DNA of 64,000 nt from Haloplanus ruber (GCF_024494725.1 NZ_JANHDK010000002.1:1-64000); one strand, 5' to 3'. Positions 38,213 to 48,111 are shown, numbered from the stretch's first letter. The notes: generated from the letters alone by a model not told the origin. Program-made: numbers and translations.

Positions 38213-38593
38213 ATGAGAGGCGACGACCGCGACGACCCGTTCGGCGACATCTTTGACGAGATCGAACGGATGATGAACGAGATGACGGGAGCGACCGGTC
38301 CTGTCGGTGACGGCTCTGGATTCAGCTCCGAGACTCACGTCGACGTCTACGACGAGTCGGCGCAGGTGCGACTCGTCGCCGACCTGCCCGGCGTCGAAAA
38401 GGGGGGAATCGAGTTGCAGTGTGACGGCGAAACCCTCACCATCAGCGCCGCCTCCCCGCACCGCGAGTACGACGAGCGCATCCGCCTTCCCACCCGCGTC
38501 GACGAACACTCCGCGTCGGCCACGTTCAACAACGGCATCCTAGAGGTCACTATGGACAAGCTTGGCGACTCCGCCGCCATCGACGTCGAGTAG
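38213..38593 (+). CDS. Hsp20 / alpha-crystallin small heat shock protein
   Basis: A 126-residue small heat shock protein, an ATP-independent holdase. After an acidic N-terminus (DPFGDIFDEIERMMNEM) the alpha-crystallin beta-sandwich covers residues about 45-120 (VDVYDESAQVRLVADLPGV; REYDERIRLPTRVDEH; FNNGILEVTM). The start at 38213 is chosen because AGTTTTTG about 29 bases upstream (38181-38188) looks like the TATA box. It converges with the RimK-like gene with no gap (stops at 38593/38594). Confidence 0.92.
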   Translation: MRGDDRDDPFGDIFDEIERMMNEMTGATGPVGDGSGFSSETHVDVYDESAQVRLVADLPGVEKGGIELQCDGETLTISAASPHREYDERIRLPTRVDEHSASATFNNGILEVTMDKLGDSAAIDVE

Positions 38594-39457
38594 CTACTCC
38601 TCGGCGGTTCGCCGAATCAGCCCGGCCAGTCGGTCGTAGAAGTCCGGCACGTACTTCGTCGCGGCGTCGACTGTCGGCCGCGCGTTCGTCTCCGCGACGA
38701 CCGCCCGGTCGTCGGTAACCAGCAGATCCACACCCAGATACGACGCACCGAGCGTGTCGGCCGTCCGTTCGGCCAGTCGCCGGAGGTCCGGGTCGAGATC
38801 GACCCCGGTCGCCTCGGCACCCCGGTGGACGTTGTGTTTCCACCGCCCAGCCGCCCGGTCGTCCGCAGGAAGGTGTCGCTCCACCGCTCCCGCGTACGTC
38901 CCGTCGACGACCATCACCCGATAGTCGCGGGCGTCGGGGAGATACTCCTGCAGGAGGAATGTCTTGTCGCCGGTGGCGCGGTAGTCGTGGACCAGATCCA
39001 GGTAGTCGATCACGCCGAGCAACGAGTCGAGATCTGTCGCCTTCGTCACGCCCGTGCCACGGGTCGTCGAGTTGGGTTTGACGACGACCGGCCAGGAGAG
39101 GCTGGCGGCGGCGTCGGCGACGGCCTCGGCGTCGACGGGGCTCGATACCATCGTCGTCTCGGGGACGGGGAGTCCCGCGGCACCGAGCGCCGCGAGGACG
39201 CCACCCTTGTTCCGCGAGGTCAGGACCGTCCCGCGTCCGTTCACCCACGGGATGGCGTACAGCGCCGACAGCGCGGTCCCCGCCTGCGTTCGCGAGGGAA
39301 AGACAAAGCCAGCGTCGAACCGCTCGTCCGGGGGTGTCGAGAGGTCGATAGTCCGCCCCTCCGCGGGGAGATGTGTGACCGCGATGTCGCGGTCGGCGAG
39401 CGGGTCGCGCACCCGGTCGAAGGTTTCGGCGCGGGTCGTCACCGCGAGGCGAAGCAT
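38594..39457 (-). CDS. RimK-like ATP-grasp ligase
   Basis: About 287 residues from the ATG at 39457. ATP-grasp features are WPVVVKPNSTTRGTGV (ATP Lys), TFLLQEYLPDARDYRVMVVD and the metal site VVAETNARPTVDAA. Related enzymes add glutamate to proteins or small molecules (RimK, LysX, coenzyme F420 ligase), but the acceptor here is unknown. It lies 43 bases downstream of rpl10e on the same strand, so they may share a transcript; RimK itself modifies a ribosomal protein, so a ribosomal target is one possibility. Confidence 0.85.
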   Translation of the reverse strand: MLRLAVTTRAETFDRVRDPLADRDIAVTHLPAEGRTIDLSTPPDERFDAGFVFPSRTQAGTALSALYAIPWVNGRGTVLTSRNKGGVLAALGAAGLPVPETTMVSSPVDAEAVADAAASLSWPVVVKPNSTTRGTGVTKATDLDSLLGVIDYLDLVHDYRATGDKTFLLQEYLPDARDYRVMVVDGTYAGAVERHLPADDRAAGRWKHNVHRGAEATGVDLDPDLRRLAERTADTLGASYLGVDLLVTDDRAVVAETNARPTVDAATKYVPDFYDRLAGLIRRTAEE

Positions 39458-39500
39458 ACCCCCAGTGACGGCGGCGCGGAGAAAAGTCCGAGGGTCCGAC

Positions 39501-40031
39501 TCAGGCGACCAGCAGTTTCTCGCCCTTCTCGACGACGATGCGGCAGGGAGGCGAGATCTTGTTGTACGAGCGACGGAAGGCGTCCTTGACCGTGGCGGCG
39601 TCCTCGGGGTCGCAGTAACAGGTGAAGACCGTCTCGTTGGCGTTGATGCGGGCGGCAGTGCCGACCGGCTTACCGAACGCCTGTCGCATCCCGTCGGAGA
39701 CACGGTCCGCACCCGCACCCGTCGCCTGCTTGTTCTCGCGGATGACGTGGTGGGGGAACTTCCGGAGGACCATCTTGTAGTTCTCCTGGCCGACCTCTTT
39801 CAGGAGGCGTCGGTTGGCCGACAGCCGCGAAGCTTCGAGCGCACCGTGGCGGATCTGACACTCCTCCTCGACTTCGAGGCTGATGTGGACCGGGTAGTCG
39901 TGGGGGTCGGTCTGGAGGTTACCCATGTTGTGCTGTGCAATCTTGGAGCCCGGGATGCCCGTGATGTACTCGCGTCGCGTGTACGGGCGCTTGCTGAGTT
40001 CCCGGTACATGGAGGCCGGTTTGTCTGACAT
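39501..40031 (-). CDS. rpl10e: Large ribosomal subunit protein uL16 (L10e)
   Basis: A 176-residue archaeal L10e. The hallmark N-terminus [19 protein letters not shown] and [20 protein letters not shown] are present, and the loop [19 protein letters not shown] reaches toward the tRNA site. A minus-strand GCTTTATTC near 40066-40076 is the probable TATA box. It is a single-gene ribosomal locus outside the main clusters, as in other haloarchaea. Confidence 0.97.
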   Translation of the reverse strand: MSDKPASMYRELSKRPYTRREYITGIPGSKIAQHNMGNLQTDPHDYPVHISLEVEEECQIRHGALEASRLSANRRLLKEVGQENYKMVLRKFPHHVIRENKQATGAGADRVSDGMRQAFGKPVGTAARINANETVFTCYCDPEDAATVKDAFRRSYNKISPPCRIVVEKGEKLLVA

Positions 40032-40104
40032 GGTTACTTGGCGTAGCTGAGGCCGAGGCGGCGAATAAAGCCTTCGATGCCGTGCGACGCCGGCCAGCGG
40101 GCGC

Positions 40105-42798
40105 CTAGCCCGTGCTCTTCATCCCCGCAGCGATCCCCTTGACCGTCAGGCGGAGCGTCCGCTCCTCAGAGGGGGTGCGGTCGTCCCGGGCGAGCAACCG
40201 CGTCTGCAACAGGTTCAGCGGGTCAACGTAGGGGTTGCGCCGGTCGAGGCTCTCGCGAAGCCACTCCTCGCGAAGCAGATCATCGCGGTCCGAGATGCTC
40301 AGCGCGAGGTCGGTCGCCCGCTCGTACTCGCCGCTGATCCGCGGGAAGAACCGCTCGCGCAACTCGGAGGGGGCAAGCCCCGCGTACACCTCCGCAATCT
40401 CCATGTCCGTCCGTGCCATCGACTGGGCGGCGTTGTCGAGCGTGGTCTTGAAGAAGGGCCAGCGGTCGTACATCTCCTGAAGGGTCTCCATCGACCCACC
40501 GTCGTCGAGGTAGGCGTCGATGCCGGTCGCGAGGCCGTACCACCCCGGGATGATACACCGGGACTGCGTCCACGAGAACACCCACGGGATGGCCCGGAGG
40601 TCCTCGACGGTCCGCTCGTCGGACCGGGAGGCCGGCCGTGATCCGAGGTTGAGATCCTCGATGACCGTGATGGGGGTTGCCGTCTCGAAGTACGGGATGA
40701 ATCCCTCGGTGTCGAGGAGGTCCTGATAGGCGTCTCTGGCGGCCGTGGCCATCGTCTCCATCGCCTCGGTCCACGCGTCGGGTGTCTCCTCGACCGGCCC
40801 CTCCATCGACCGGTGGCGGGTGCGCATCTGGGCGTCGAGCATCCGTTCGAGGTTCCGCTCGGCGATCCGCGGGTTGCCGTACTTCTCGGCGATTGCCTCG
40901 CCCTGTTCGGTGAACTTGATCTCGCCGGTGATCGTCTCGGTCGGGAGGGCGAGCATCGCCTCGTGCATCGGGCCGCCGCCGCGGGAGATTGAGCCACCAC
41001 GCCCGTGGAACAGGCGCATCTGCACGTCGAACTCGTCGGTGATGCGGGCGAGGCGCCGCTGGTTCCGGTAGAGGTCCCAGTTGGCCGCTAGGAAGCCGTT
41101 TTCCTTGTTCGAGTCGGAGTAGCCCAGCATGATCTCCTGGGTGCCACCCCGGCAGTCGAGGGCCGCAGCGTACGCCTCGTTCTCGAACAGCGTTCCCATG
41201 ATGCGCCGGGCGCCGTCGAGGGCGCTCTCCGTCTCCAGCAGCGGCACCACATCGAGACCGCTGTACGCCGGCAGATCCACCACGTCCGCCTGATCCGCCA
41301 GGAACAACACCTCAAGGACGTGGCTCGGCTCCTCGGTCATGCTGATGCAGTAGGTGTCGATGGCGTCGGCGCCGTACTCCCGTTGCCAGCGCCGGAGCGC
41401 CTCGAACCGCTCGCAGACGCGTGCCGTCGTCTCGCTCACGTCGCCCGGTTCCCCCAGGTCGACCACCGTCGCGTCTTGGGTGATCGCCTCGGTGAGCACC
41501 TCGACCCGGCCGTCCTCGTCCCGGTCGTGATAGTCGATGCCCTGTCCCGCCAGTAGTTCGCCGACTGCCTCGGTGTGGTTCTGCTGGTGGTCGCGCAAGT
41601 CGAGGCTGGCAAGCGAGAAGCCGAACGTGTCGACCTTCCGAATCAGGGGTGCGACGTAGGCGTCGGCGATAGATTCGGCGTCGTTCAACCGCAGGCTCGC
41701 GTCGATGGCCGCTAGGTCGTCGACCAGTTCGTCGGCGTCGGTGTAGCCGCCGGGGCGCACGTCACCGACCCGTTCGAGTCGCTCGCGCATCAGCTTCAGC
41801 TTCTGGCGATAGAACTCGTGGGGGTAGCGCTCCTCGGCCTCGCTGGCCACCGTGGGCAGTCGGTCGCGGTCGGCGACGAGCGACTCCTCGAACTGCTCGC
41901 CGGGCGTGATCCAGGCGGCGTCTTGGCTGAGGACGCCCGAGAGCCGTTTCAACTCCGCGCGATACTTCGAGAGAACGACCGAGCGCTGACGGTCGAGCGT
42001 CTGGCTCGTCACGTCGACGGTCACCGAGGGGTTGCCGTCGCGGTCGCTCCCCGCCCACGACCGGAACTCGAAGAGCTTGGGCACGTCCACCTCCGGGTAC
42101 GACTCGGCGAGGATGTCTTCGAGTTCGGCGTACACGTCGCCCACCACGTCGAAGAGCGTGTTCTCCAGGTACCACTGGACGTTACGCGCCTCGTCTTCGG
42201 GTTCGGGCGCTCGGTCGCGAACCTGCGGGGTCTGCCACAGGCTCGTCACCTCCGCCTCTAAGCGGTCCCAAGACTGTCGGCGCTCGGCGTCGGTCAGTCG
42301 GCGCTCGTCCAGCCCTTCGAGCAGGGTCGTGATCGCCCGGAGTTTTGCCTTGATCGTCTTCCGGTGGGCCTCGGTCGGATGGGCGGTGAAGGTCGGCTGA
42401 ATGAGGACGTCGTCGAGCACCTGTTGGACCGTCTCGGCGTCGGCCTCCGCCTCGACGAGTGCGGCGACTGTCGCCCGCTGGCTGTCCGCGAGGCCGCCCT
42501 CCTGGGCGCTTCGGCGGATAGCGCGAACTCGCTCGCGTTCCTCGGCGAGGTTGATGAGTTCGAAGTACGCGGAAAACGCCCGCGCGGCCGCCCCTTCGAG
42601 GTCGGTATCGAGCGATCCAAGCGTCGTTCGCAGCGGCTCGCGCGACGGCAGGCTCCCCTCGCGGTAGTCGATGGCCGCGGTGCGGAGTTCCTCGACTGCC
42701 TCGAACGCCTGCGTGGAGGACTGCGCCTCCAGCACGTCGCCGAGGAGTTCGCCGAGTTCCCGGACGTCCTGTCGGACGGTTCGGTGGTGGAGATCCAT
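40105..42798 (-). CDS. ppc: Phosphoenolpyruvate carboxylase
   Basis: An 897-residue bacterial-type PEPC that makes oxaloacetate from PEP and bicarbonate. The catalytic His is in [18 protein letters not shown]. The glycine loop [14 protein letters not shown] and [20 protein letters not shown] are intact, as is the C-terminal MKSTG (QNTG in most relatives), which helps form the active site. The ATG at 42798 gives the normal [12 protein letters not shown] start; a GTG-led extension upstream is not needed. An anaplerotic enzyme common to haloarchaea. Confidence 0.97.
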   Translation of the reverse strand: MDLHHRTVRQDVRELGELLGDVLEAQSSTQAFEAVEELRTAAIDYREGSLPSREPLRTTLGSLDTDLEGAAARAFSAYFELINLAEERERVRAIRRSAQEGGLADSQRATVAALVEAEADAETVQQVLDDVLIQPTFTAHPTEAHRKTIKAKLRAITTLLEGLDERRLTDAERRQSWDRLEAEVTSLWQTPQVRDRAPEPEDEARNVQWYLENTLFDVVGDVYAELEDILAESYPEVDVPKLFEFRSWAGSDRDGNPSVTVDVTSQTLDRQRSVVLSKYRAELKRLSGVLSQDAAWITPGEQFEESLVADRDRLPTVASEAEERYPHEFYRQKLKLMRERLERVGDVRPGGYTDADELVDDLAAIDASLRLNDAESIADAYVAPLIRKVDTFGFSLASLDLRDHQQNHTEAVGELLAGQGIDYHDRDEDGRVEVLTEAITQDATVVDLGEPGDVSETTARVCERFEALRRWQREYGADAIDTYCISMTEEPSHVLEVLFLADQADVVDLPAYSGLDVVPLLETESALDGARRIMGTLFENEAYAAALDCRGGTQEIMLGYSDSNKENGFLAANWDLYRNQRRLARITDEFDVQMRLFHGRGGSISRGGGPMHEAMLALPTETITGEIKFTEQGEAIAEKYGNPRIAERNLERMLDAQMRTRHRSMEGPVEETPDAWTEAMETMATAARDAYQDLLDTEGFIPYFETATPITVIEDLNLGSRPASRSDERTVEDLRAIPWVFSWTQSRCIIPGWYGLATGIDAYLDDGGSMETLQEMYDRWPFFKTTLDNAAQSMARTDMEIAEVYAGLAPSELRERFFPRISGEYERATDLALSISDRDDLLREEWLRESLDRRNPYVDPLNLLQTRLLARDDRTPSEERTLRLTVKGIAAGMKSTG

Positions 42799-42898
42799 CG
42801 AACGTGGGTATTGAGACCACACACATTAAACGCCGGGATGGGGTGGTATTGACGCCTCTGGCGCGGACTCGTCGTGATCGTTCGTGTCGGACCGTCGG

Positions 42899-43645
42899 CT
42901 ACGGCGCCGAGTCGTCGGGGGGGCGGCCGGTCGTCGGATCGAGTGCGACAAAGTCCAATCCGTCGCGTTCCAACAGCGACGCGGCGCGGTCGGTGACCGA
43001 CGGGGCGACGAGGACGCCACGGATCGTCGTGTCGGCGCCGAACTCGCGTTCGAGCGCGTCGACGTAGCGGCGGAGTTGGCCGACAGCGTCCGGCCCGACC
43101 CGCCGACGCTTCAACTCGACGGCGACCGGCCGGCCGGACGCGTCCTCGCCGAAGACGTCCATCGGGCCGGCCGTCGTCTCGCGTTCCGTCGCCAACGGCT
43201 CGAATCCGGGTTCGATCCGCTCGGGATTGGCGACGACGTGTTCCTTGAGGTCGGCCTCGCTCCCCCGCAAGTCGAGGTCGTCGGGGTCGGTCACGTCGTA
43301 GGCGACGAGGTGGTGGACGCGGTCGAAGCGCACGTCGAGGAGTTCCTCGGGCGAGCGACGGACGCTCCGCACGCGCAGGCGACCGTCGCGGACGCTCGCG
43401 AAGTGATCACAGCCCGGCGGTTGCCAGTTGACCGGCGTCCGCCCCTCGTCGGTGTGGACGAGCGCCGAGCCGTCGGGTTTGAGCAAGAGGAGGCGATCAC
43501 CGGCGCCGAGACTGCTCGACGCCCGGCCGTCGTATTCGACGGAACACCGTCCGAAGACGGTGATCAGGTCGCCGCGCCGGAAGGCGTCTTCGAGGGAGGC
43601 GAGTGCGTCCCGGTGGGCCGGGCGATGGAGTGTGGTGACCGTCAT
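42899..43645 (-). CDS. nucS: Mismatch endonuclease NucS (EndoMS)
   Basis: A 248-residue NucS, which cuts both strands at mismatches or acts on branched DNA with PCNA. The N-terminal beta-domain (LITVFGRCSVEYDGRASSSL) and C-terminal RecB-like nuclease (GPMDVFGEDASGRPVAVELK, then RRRVGPDAVGQLRRYVDALE) match the family, with catalytic Asp and Glu-x-Lys. The ATG at 43645 is chosen; longer starts lie over the promoter. It coexists with MutS and MutL in this window, so two mismatch-repair routes are present. Divergent from the DICT gene. Confidence 0.93.
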   Translation of the reverse strand: MTVTTLHRPAHRDALASLEDAFRRGDLITVFGRCSVEYDGRASSSLGAGDRLLLLKPDGSALVHTDEGRTPVNWQPPGCDHFASVRDGRLRVRSVRRSPEELLDVRFDRVHHLVAYDVTDPDDLDLRGSEADLKEHVVANPERIEPGFEPLATERETTAGPMDVFGEDASGRPVAVELKRRRVGPDAVGQLRRYVDALEREFGADTTIRGVLVAPSVTDRAASLLERDGLDFVALDPTTGRPPDDSAP

Positions 43646-43747
43646 CCGTCGCCGGCCGTACGGCGGCGCCGGGGAAAAGGGGTGTGTCGGCGCAGCCAGC
43701 GGAACGGCATAAAAGCACAAATAGCGGCCGCCCCTCTACACGAGCGA

Positions 43748-44503
43748 ATGGGGCTGTTCGAACTCATCGCGGCGGTCGAGGCGGAAGAAAAGACCCTGAC
43801 GGTGTTCAACCCAGAAGCGGGCGTGGCGACGGCGCTCCGCGAACACTTCGTCGACCGCAATCTCACCATCGAACGGGCGGAGAGCGACGCTGGGCCCCAC
43901 AACTACGCGGTGCTGAGCCGCGACAACGACTTCCTCGCCGCCGTCGACGTGGGCGACGTGCTCGAGTCGACGAACGGCGTCACCCCGGAGTTCACCCGAG
44001 AAAACTACGAGACCGTTCTCGACGAACTCGAAGAGACGCTGTTTACCTCCTACGACACCGAGCGCATGGTGGCGGCCTCGAAGGAAATCGAGGACCGTGC
44101 CTGGCGCGGCGCGAACGGTGAACTCCACGCTGGCTTCCAGACCTGCGGGCGCTTTGCCTCGCAGGCCGACGTGTACGCGCACCTGGCCGACCGGGGCGAC
44201 CTCGCGGTCCACGTCTACGCACACCCCGAGGGCTGCGACGAACTCGACGGCGTCGGGGCGGCGAACCTCCACGTCTCGACGGCGACGGAAATCCACGACT
44301 CGTGGTTCGTCGCCTACGACGGCGGCGGCGTCGACGCCATGAAGTGTGCGCTGTTGGCCGAAGAGCGACTGCCGGGATCGTTCTACGGCTTCTGGACGTA
44401 CGACCCGGAGACCGTCGACGAGGTGATCGAGCACCTCTGGACCACCCACGGAAGCCCCGAAGCCGACGGCACCACGCCCGACGGCGGGTGCGGCGGGACC
44501 TGA
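43748..44503 (+). CDS. DICT sensory domain protein
   Basis: A 251-residue protein with the DICT domain (MGLFELIAAVEAEEKTLTVF; HNYAVLSRDNDFLAAVDVGDV) followed by a helical and beta region with FTSYDTERMVAASKEIEDRA and HLWTTHG. DICT is a predicted ligand-sensing domain often near two-component or diguanylate-cyclase systems. The C-terminus is Gly/Cys-rich (CGGT). No kinase is in the same gene, but a HalX response regulator is next on the opposite strand. Output unknown. Confidence 0.8.
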   Translation: MGLFELIAAVEAEEKTLTVFNPEAGVATALREHFVDRNLTIERAESDAGPHNYAVLSRDNDFLAAVDVGDVLESTNGVTPEFTRENYETVLDELEETLFTSYDTERMVAASKEIEDRAWRGANGELHAGFQTCGRFASQADVYAHLADRGDLAVHVYAHPEGCDELDGVGAANLHVSTATEIHDSWFVAYDGGGVDAMKCALLAEERLPGSFYGFWTYDPETVDEVIEHLWTTHGSPEADGTTPDGGCGGT

Positions 44504-44562
44504 TACCGACCGTCGGCCCCAACAGCGCTCGCGGCGGTCTACCACGAAGTCGCACGCGGATA

Positions 44563-45141
44563 CTACGAATCGACCAAGTCGTCGTGGCCGCCGTCCGCAA
44601 GCGCCCGGTTCAGATACGGGTCGTCCAGCGGCCGGTAGTCAATCCGTGCGGCGAGAGACGACAGTTCGGCCTCGAAGGCGGTGTAGATCGGATCGGCACG
44701 GAGCACCGACTGTGACTCCGATTCGAGCAGAGCCGCCCGCTTCGAGAGTTTCTCGACGTACCGGTCGACCGTCTCGGGGAACGCCTCCCGCCGGAGCAAC
44801 GATTCGACCATGTCGACGAACTCGTCCCGCGAAACCGGCTTGGTGAGGTAGGCGTCGATGTCGAGGTTGACGATGTCGACGTCCGGCGTGGCCGCCGTCA
44901 CGAACGCGGTCCGCGGACCCGAGTCGTCACGGAGGGCATCGAGCACCTCGTCGCCCGAAACCCGTGGCATGTGTCGGTCGAGGATCACCACGTCCAGGTC
45001 GCCCTCGCCACAGCGGTCGAGCGCCGCCGCGCCACAACCCGCGAGAACGACCACGACGGCGATGTCGTCGAGCCACGTCGCATAGAGGTCCAGTAGCTCA
45101 GGTTCGTCGTCGGCGATCAGAACGCGAGGCGTGTCGGTCAT
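44563..45141 (-). CDS. HalX-domain response regulator
   Basis: A 192-residue response regulator. The receiver has IADDEPELLDLYATWL, the phospho-acceptor Asp in VVILDRHMPRVSGDE and the Lys in YLTKPVSRDEF. The C-terminal HalX domain (LLRREAFPETVDRYVEKLSK) is a haloarchaeal output domain of unclear mechanism, probably protein- rather than DNA-binding. Its ATG overlaps the stop of the secreted repeat protein (45138-45141), so it is translated from that transcript. No dedicated histidine kinase is next to it. Confidence 0.9.
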   Translation of the reverse strand: MTDTPRVLIADDEPELLDLYATWLDDIAVVVVLAGCGAAALDRCGEGDLDVVILDRHMPRVSGDEVLDALRDDSGPRTAFVTAATPDVDIVNLDIDAYLTKPVSRDEFVDMVESLLRREAFPETVDRYVEKLSKRAALLESESQSVLRADPIYTAFEAELSSLAARIDYRPLDDPYLNRALADGGHDDLVDS

Positions 45142-46760
45142 CGCCCGCCACCCCCGGCGTTCCCGTTCCCGCCAGAGCCACCGTTTCCACCGGAGCCACC
45201 GTTTCCACCGGAGCCACCGTTTCCACCGGAGCCACCGTTTCCACCGGAGCCACCGTTTCCACCGGAGCCACCGTTCCCGCCAGAGCCGCCGCCGCTGTTT
45301 CCGCTCCCGCCGCTGTTTCCGCTAGAGCCACCGTTGCCACCGCCGCTCCCGGCGCCGTCGCCGCCACTCCCGGAATCACCCGAGCTATCGCCGCTTCCCG
45401 AGTTTCCTGCATCACCTGAGTTGCCTCCGTCGCCCGAATTGCTTGTGCTATCGTCGTTTCCTGAGCTTCCGGCGTCGTCCGAACTGCCTCCGTTACCCGA
45501 ATTACTTGTGCTATCGTCGTTTCCCGAGTTTCCGGCGTCGTCCGAACTTCCTCCGTCGCCTGAATTGCCCGGGCTATCGTCGTTTCCCGAATTGCCTGCG
45601 TCGTCCGAATTGCCGCCATTGCCCGAGCTACCGGCACCTTCACCGTTTCCCGAATTATCTGCGTCGTCCGAATTGCCGCCATTGCCCGAGCTACCGGCAC
45701 CTTCACCGTTTCCAGAGTTGCCTGCGTTCCCCGAGTTATCCGCACCTTCACCGTTTCCAGAGTTGCCTGCATTCCCCGAGTTACCGGCGCCCTCACCGTT
45801 TCCAGAGTTGCCTGCGTTCCCCGAGTTATCCGCACCTTCACCGTTTCCCGAATTGCCTGCGTTCCCCGAGTTCCCCCGAGCGTCGTCCTCGGGTGGGCCA
45901 GCCGTCGCGGATCGATTGTTCGTCTCGGTTCCGTTACCTCGGTCCTCGGGCGGGCCAGCCGTCGCGGACCGATTGTTCGTCTCGGTTCCGTTGCCTCGGT
46001 CCTCGGGCGGGCCACGCTCCTCCGGCGGGCCGGTGTCCTCGTCACCGCCTTGGGCGGGCGCTGGCAACTCACTGGGACCGCGTTCGGGGTCCATCTCCCG
46101 ACCGGGGTTCTCGCCGGCGATGTCGCGTGCCATCTCGGCGACCTCCGGCCCTTGCAGTTCGTCGGCGTTCTCCCGCAGTCGGTCGAGTTCGGTCCGGTTC
46201 ACGCCGGCGGAGGCGAGCGTCTCGTTGGGGAGGTCCTCGGACACCTCCGTGTTCGCCTCGATCCGGGTCTGAAGCGAGCGAACCTGAGCGCTGGTCACGG
46301 CCATCCGGGCGCGAAACTCCCCGGTCGAGAGCTCGCCGGAGCGGTGTCGCTGGCGGAGGCGCTCCTGACGTTCGCGGAGGTCGGTGAGTCGGTCGCGGAT
46401 CCGGTTGACGTCCGACGCGACCACGGCCGCCTTCGAGTCGTTGGAGCCGGCACGGGAGACACGAGTCGACAGCGACCGTTCGTCCATCTCGCCCTCGATT
46501 TCAGCGCCCTGGACGCCGACAACGCCGGCGAGTCGCTGGCCCGGCGCGACAGAGTCGCTGTTGTTCGTCGTGCCCTCTTCGGGCGTGTCGTTCCGTACTC
46601 CGGCATCGTCGTCGGTCGTCTGTGGCAACAACTCGTCGGCCGTCGTGTGCCCCGTGGGCGACGCCGGTGACCCCAGCGCCGACGCCGGCACCGTCGCCGC
46701 CCCGACGACGGCGATGACGGCAAGCGCGAACACGACGACGTCCGGAACGTCTCTGCTCAT
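45138..46760 (-). CDS. Secreted Gly/Asn/Ser-repeat protein
   Basis: About 540 residues. An N-terminal signal peptide (VVVFALAVIAVVGAATVPASA) is followed by a helical domain of about 150 residues (RIRDRLTDLRERQERLRQRH; NADELQGPEVAEMARDIAGE), then tandem units GPPEDRGNGTETNNRSATA (x2), NSGNAGNSGNGEGA-type 15-residue units, and a final run of GGNGGS. No sorting motif or membrane segment is seen at the end. The start at 46760 is favoured by GGTTTATCC (minus strand) about 30 bases upstream; a GTG at 46772 is an alternative. The stop overlaps the HalX regulator start. Extracellular matrix or adhesin role is a guess. Confidence 0.82.
   Translation of the reverse strand: MSRDVPDVVVFALAVIAVVGAATVPASALGSPASPTGHTTADELLPQTTDDDAGVRNDTPEEGTTNNSDSVAPGQRLAGVVGVQGAEIEGEMDERSLSTRVSRAGSNDSKAAVVASDVNRIRDRLTDLRERQERLRQRHRSGELSTGEFRARMAVTSAQVRSLQTRIEANTEVSEDLPNETLASAGVNRTELDRLRENADELQGPEVAEMARDIAGENPGREMDPERGPSELPAPAQGGDEDTGPPEERGPPEDRGNGTETNNRSATAGPPEDRGNGTETNNRSATAGPPEDDARGNSGNAGNSGNGEGADNSGNAGNSGNGEGAGNSGNAGNSGNGEGADNSGNAGNSGNGEGAGSSGNGGNSDDADNSGNGEGAGSSGNGGNSDDAGNSGNDDSPGNSGDGGSSDDAGNSGNDDSTSNSGNGGSSDDAGSSGNDDSTSNSGDGGNSGDAGNSGSGDSSGDSGSGGDGAGSGGGNGGSSGNSGGSGNSGGGSGGNGGSGGNGGSGGNGGSGGNGGSGGNGGSGGNGGSGGNGNAGGGGR
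45155..46010. repeat. Intragenic tandem repeats (18-, 45- and 57-bp units)
   Basis: Within the secreted protein gene, three repeat types are stacked. About 45162-45285: some seven to eight near-identical 18-bp units (CCACCGGAGCCACCGTTT), coding GGNGGS. About 45640-45870: 45-bp units (coding NSGNAGNSGNGEGAD/G), nearly identical. About 45892-46010: two 57-bp units coding GPPEDRGNGTETNNRSATA. All unit lengths are multiples of three, so copy-number change keeps the frame. No unique spacers of CRISPR type are present. Confidence 0.9.
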
Positions 46761-46888
46761 CTTGGCGCTCACTACGCGGCTAAGGTGGATAAACCACGAC
46801 GAACCTGAAACACCGTTAACCCGGATTAAACCGTGGTTAGGCCGAGCCTGAACGCTTTCAAGCCGCCCGATTCCCGGCGGCTGACGGA

Positions 46889-48037
46889 TCAGTCCTCGTC
46901 CGGAAGCTTCAGAACGTTCTCGCGACCGAGGCGGAAACCTTCGAGTGCGCCATCGTCCCGCAGGTCGCGGACGATCTGGCTCGTCCGGGCCTCGGTCCAG
47001 TCGAACGCCTCGACGATTTCCTGTTGTTTGACACGGCCGCCCTGTTCCCTGACGAACTGGAGGACGCGCTCCTCGTTGCTCAGGAGGTCCTCACGCTCCG
47101 ATTCGGAGGCAACCCCGGTGTCGGCACCATCGCCGTCGTCGGTGGCGACGCGACCCCCCTCGTCCGCGTCGGCGGCGCTCGCCACGGGACCGGACGCGCC
47201 GCGGAATCGGTCGCGGTACCGCCACGCCACCCCGCCGACGAGCGCGACCAACAGGCCGAGACCGAGCACCGAGGACGGGCCGGTGCCGTCGTCCGATGCG
47301 GCGGTCGACTGGCCGCCGGCACCGTCGGCACCGGCGGCGGTCGGGGTGGCCGTAGCGGTCGGCGTCGCGGGTTCGAGGACGAGTGTCGGTTCGCCGGAGA
47401 CGAAACTCGTCTCGGCGCCGCGCCAGACGGCGGCGTTAGTCCGGCGCTCGTCGGGGTCCGGCGTCGCTTGGGCCGTGGTGTAGCCCGCGGGCCACTCGAT
47501 GGCGAGACGGGTCCGCTCGTCGAGGAAGAGCCCCTCGATGGCGTCACCGACCTGGACGGTGTCGCCGTCCAGGCTGGCGAACCCCTCCCAGCGGAAGGTG
47601 TAAGAGACGACGCCGTACTGTGGCGGGGTCCGCGTCTCGGCGCTCACCGCGAAGTCGGTCGCGTTCATCTCGCGGCCGGTCGCGTTCTCGGCCGCCGACA
47701 CCGTCGAACGCATCCGTGCGGCGAACCGGCCGGAGTAGTTCCCCGAATTTGCCCGGATGTCCGCCTGGAGTGACTCGAAGGCGGCCGTGGTATTCTCGTC
47801 GTCGAGACGCGTCCAGTACTGGACGGTCCACGTCGCGGACCCATTCGGGTCGACCGAGACGATGAGTCGAACCGAATCGGTGTCGACGCCCTGCTGGAAG
47901 GTTGGCCCCGAGGCCATCTGCGCCGGCGATGTCGGCCGCTCGGTGAGCGCGACGACACCGATCCCCGGGATAGCCGCGACGGCGAGCATGGCGACGGCGA
48001 CGACGGTCACGACCCGACCAGGCGAACGCACCCACAT
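46889..48037 (-). CDS. Membrane-anchored winged-helix protein (DUF7345/DUF7343-like)
   Basis: About 382 residues with a reversed layout for a regulator. An N-terminal signal sequence (VVTVVAVAMLAVAAIPGIG) leads to an extracellular beta-rich domain (VRLIVSVDPNGSATWTVQYW; YGVVSYTFRWEGFA), a Thr/Ala linker, one membrane helix (VLGLGLLVALVGGVAW), then a cytoplasmic winged helix at the C-terminus (LLSNEERVLQFVREQGGRVK; FDWTEARTSQIVRDLRDDGA). This could pass a surface signal straight to DNA. A minus-strand CTATCTATG near 48062-48070 is the probable TATA box. It lies next to the repeat-protein gene on the same strand, a possible target. Confidence 0.85.
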   Translation of the reverse strand: MWVRSPGRVVTVVAVAMLAVAAIPGIGVVALTERPTSPAQMASGPTFQQGVDTDSVRLIVSVDPNGSATWTVQYWTRLDDENTTAAFESLQADIRANSGNYSGRFAARMRSTVSAAENATGREMNATDFAVSAETRTPPQYGVVSYTFRWEGFASLDGDTVQVGDAIEGLFLDERTRLAIEWPAGYTTAQATPDPDERRTNAAVWRGAETSFVSGEPTLVLEPATPTATATPTAAGADGAGGQSTAASDDGTGPSSVLGLGLLVALVGGVAWRYRDRFRGASGPVASAADADEGGRVATDDGDGADTGVASESEREDLLSNEERVLQFVREQGGRVKQQEIVEAFDWTEARTSQIVRDLRDDGALEGFRLGRENVLKLPDED

Positions 48038-48111
48038 CTGCGTGCTCCTGCGTTTCTACCGGGCATAGATAGGTCTTGCCGCTCGGATCGATCCCATACC
48101 CGTCCATCACC

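Noticed and set aside
45155-45880. Repeats resembling a CRISPR array
   Set aside because: Units are contiguous with no unique spacers, keep a reading frame inside a signal-peptide gene, and no cas gene is near.
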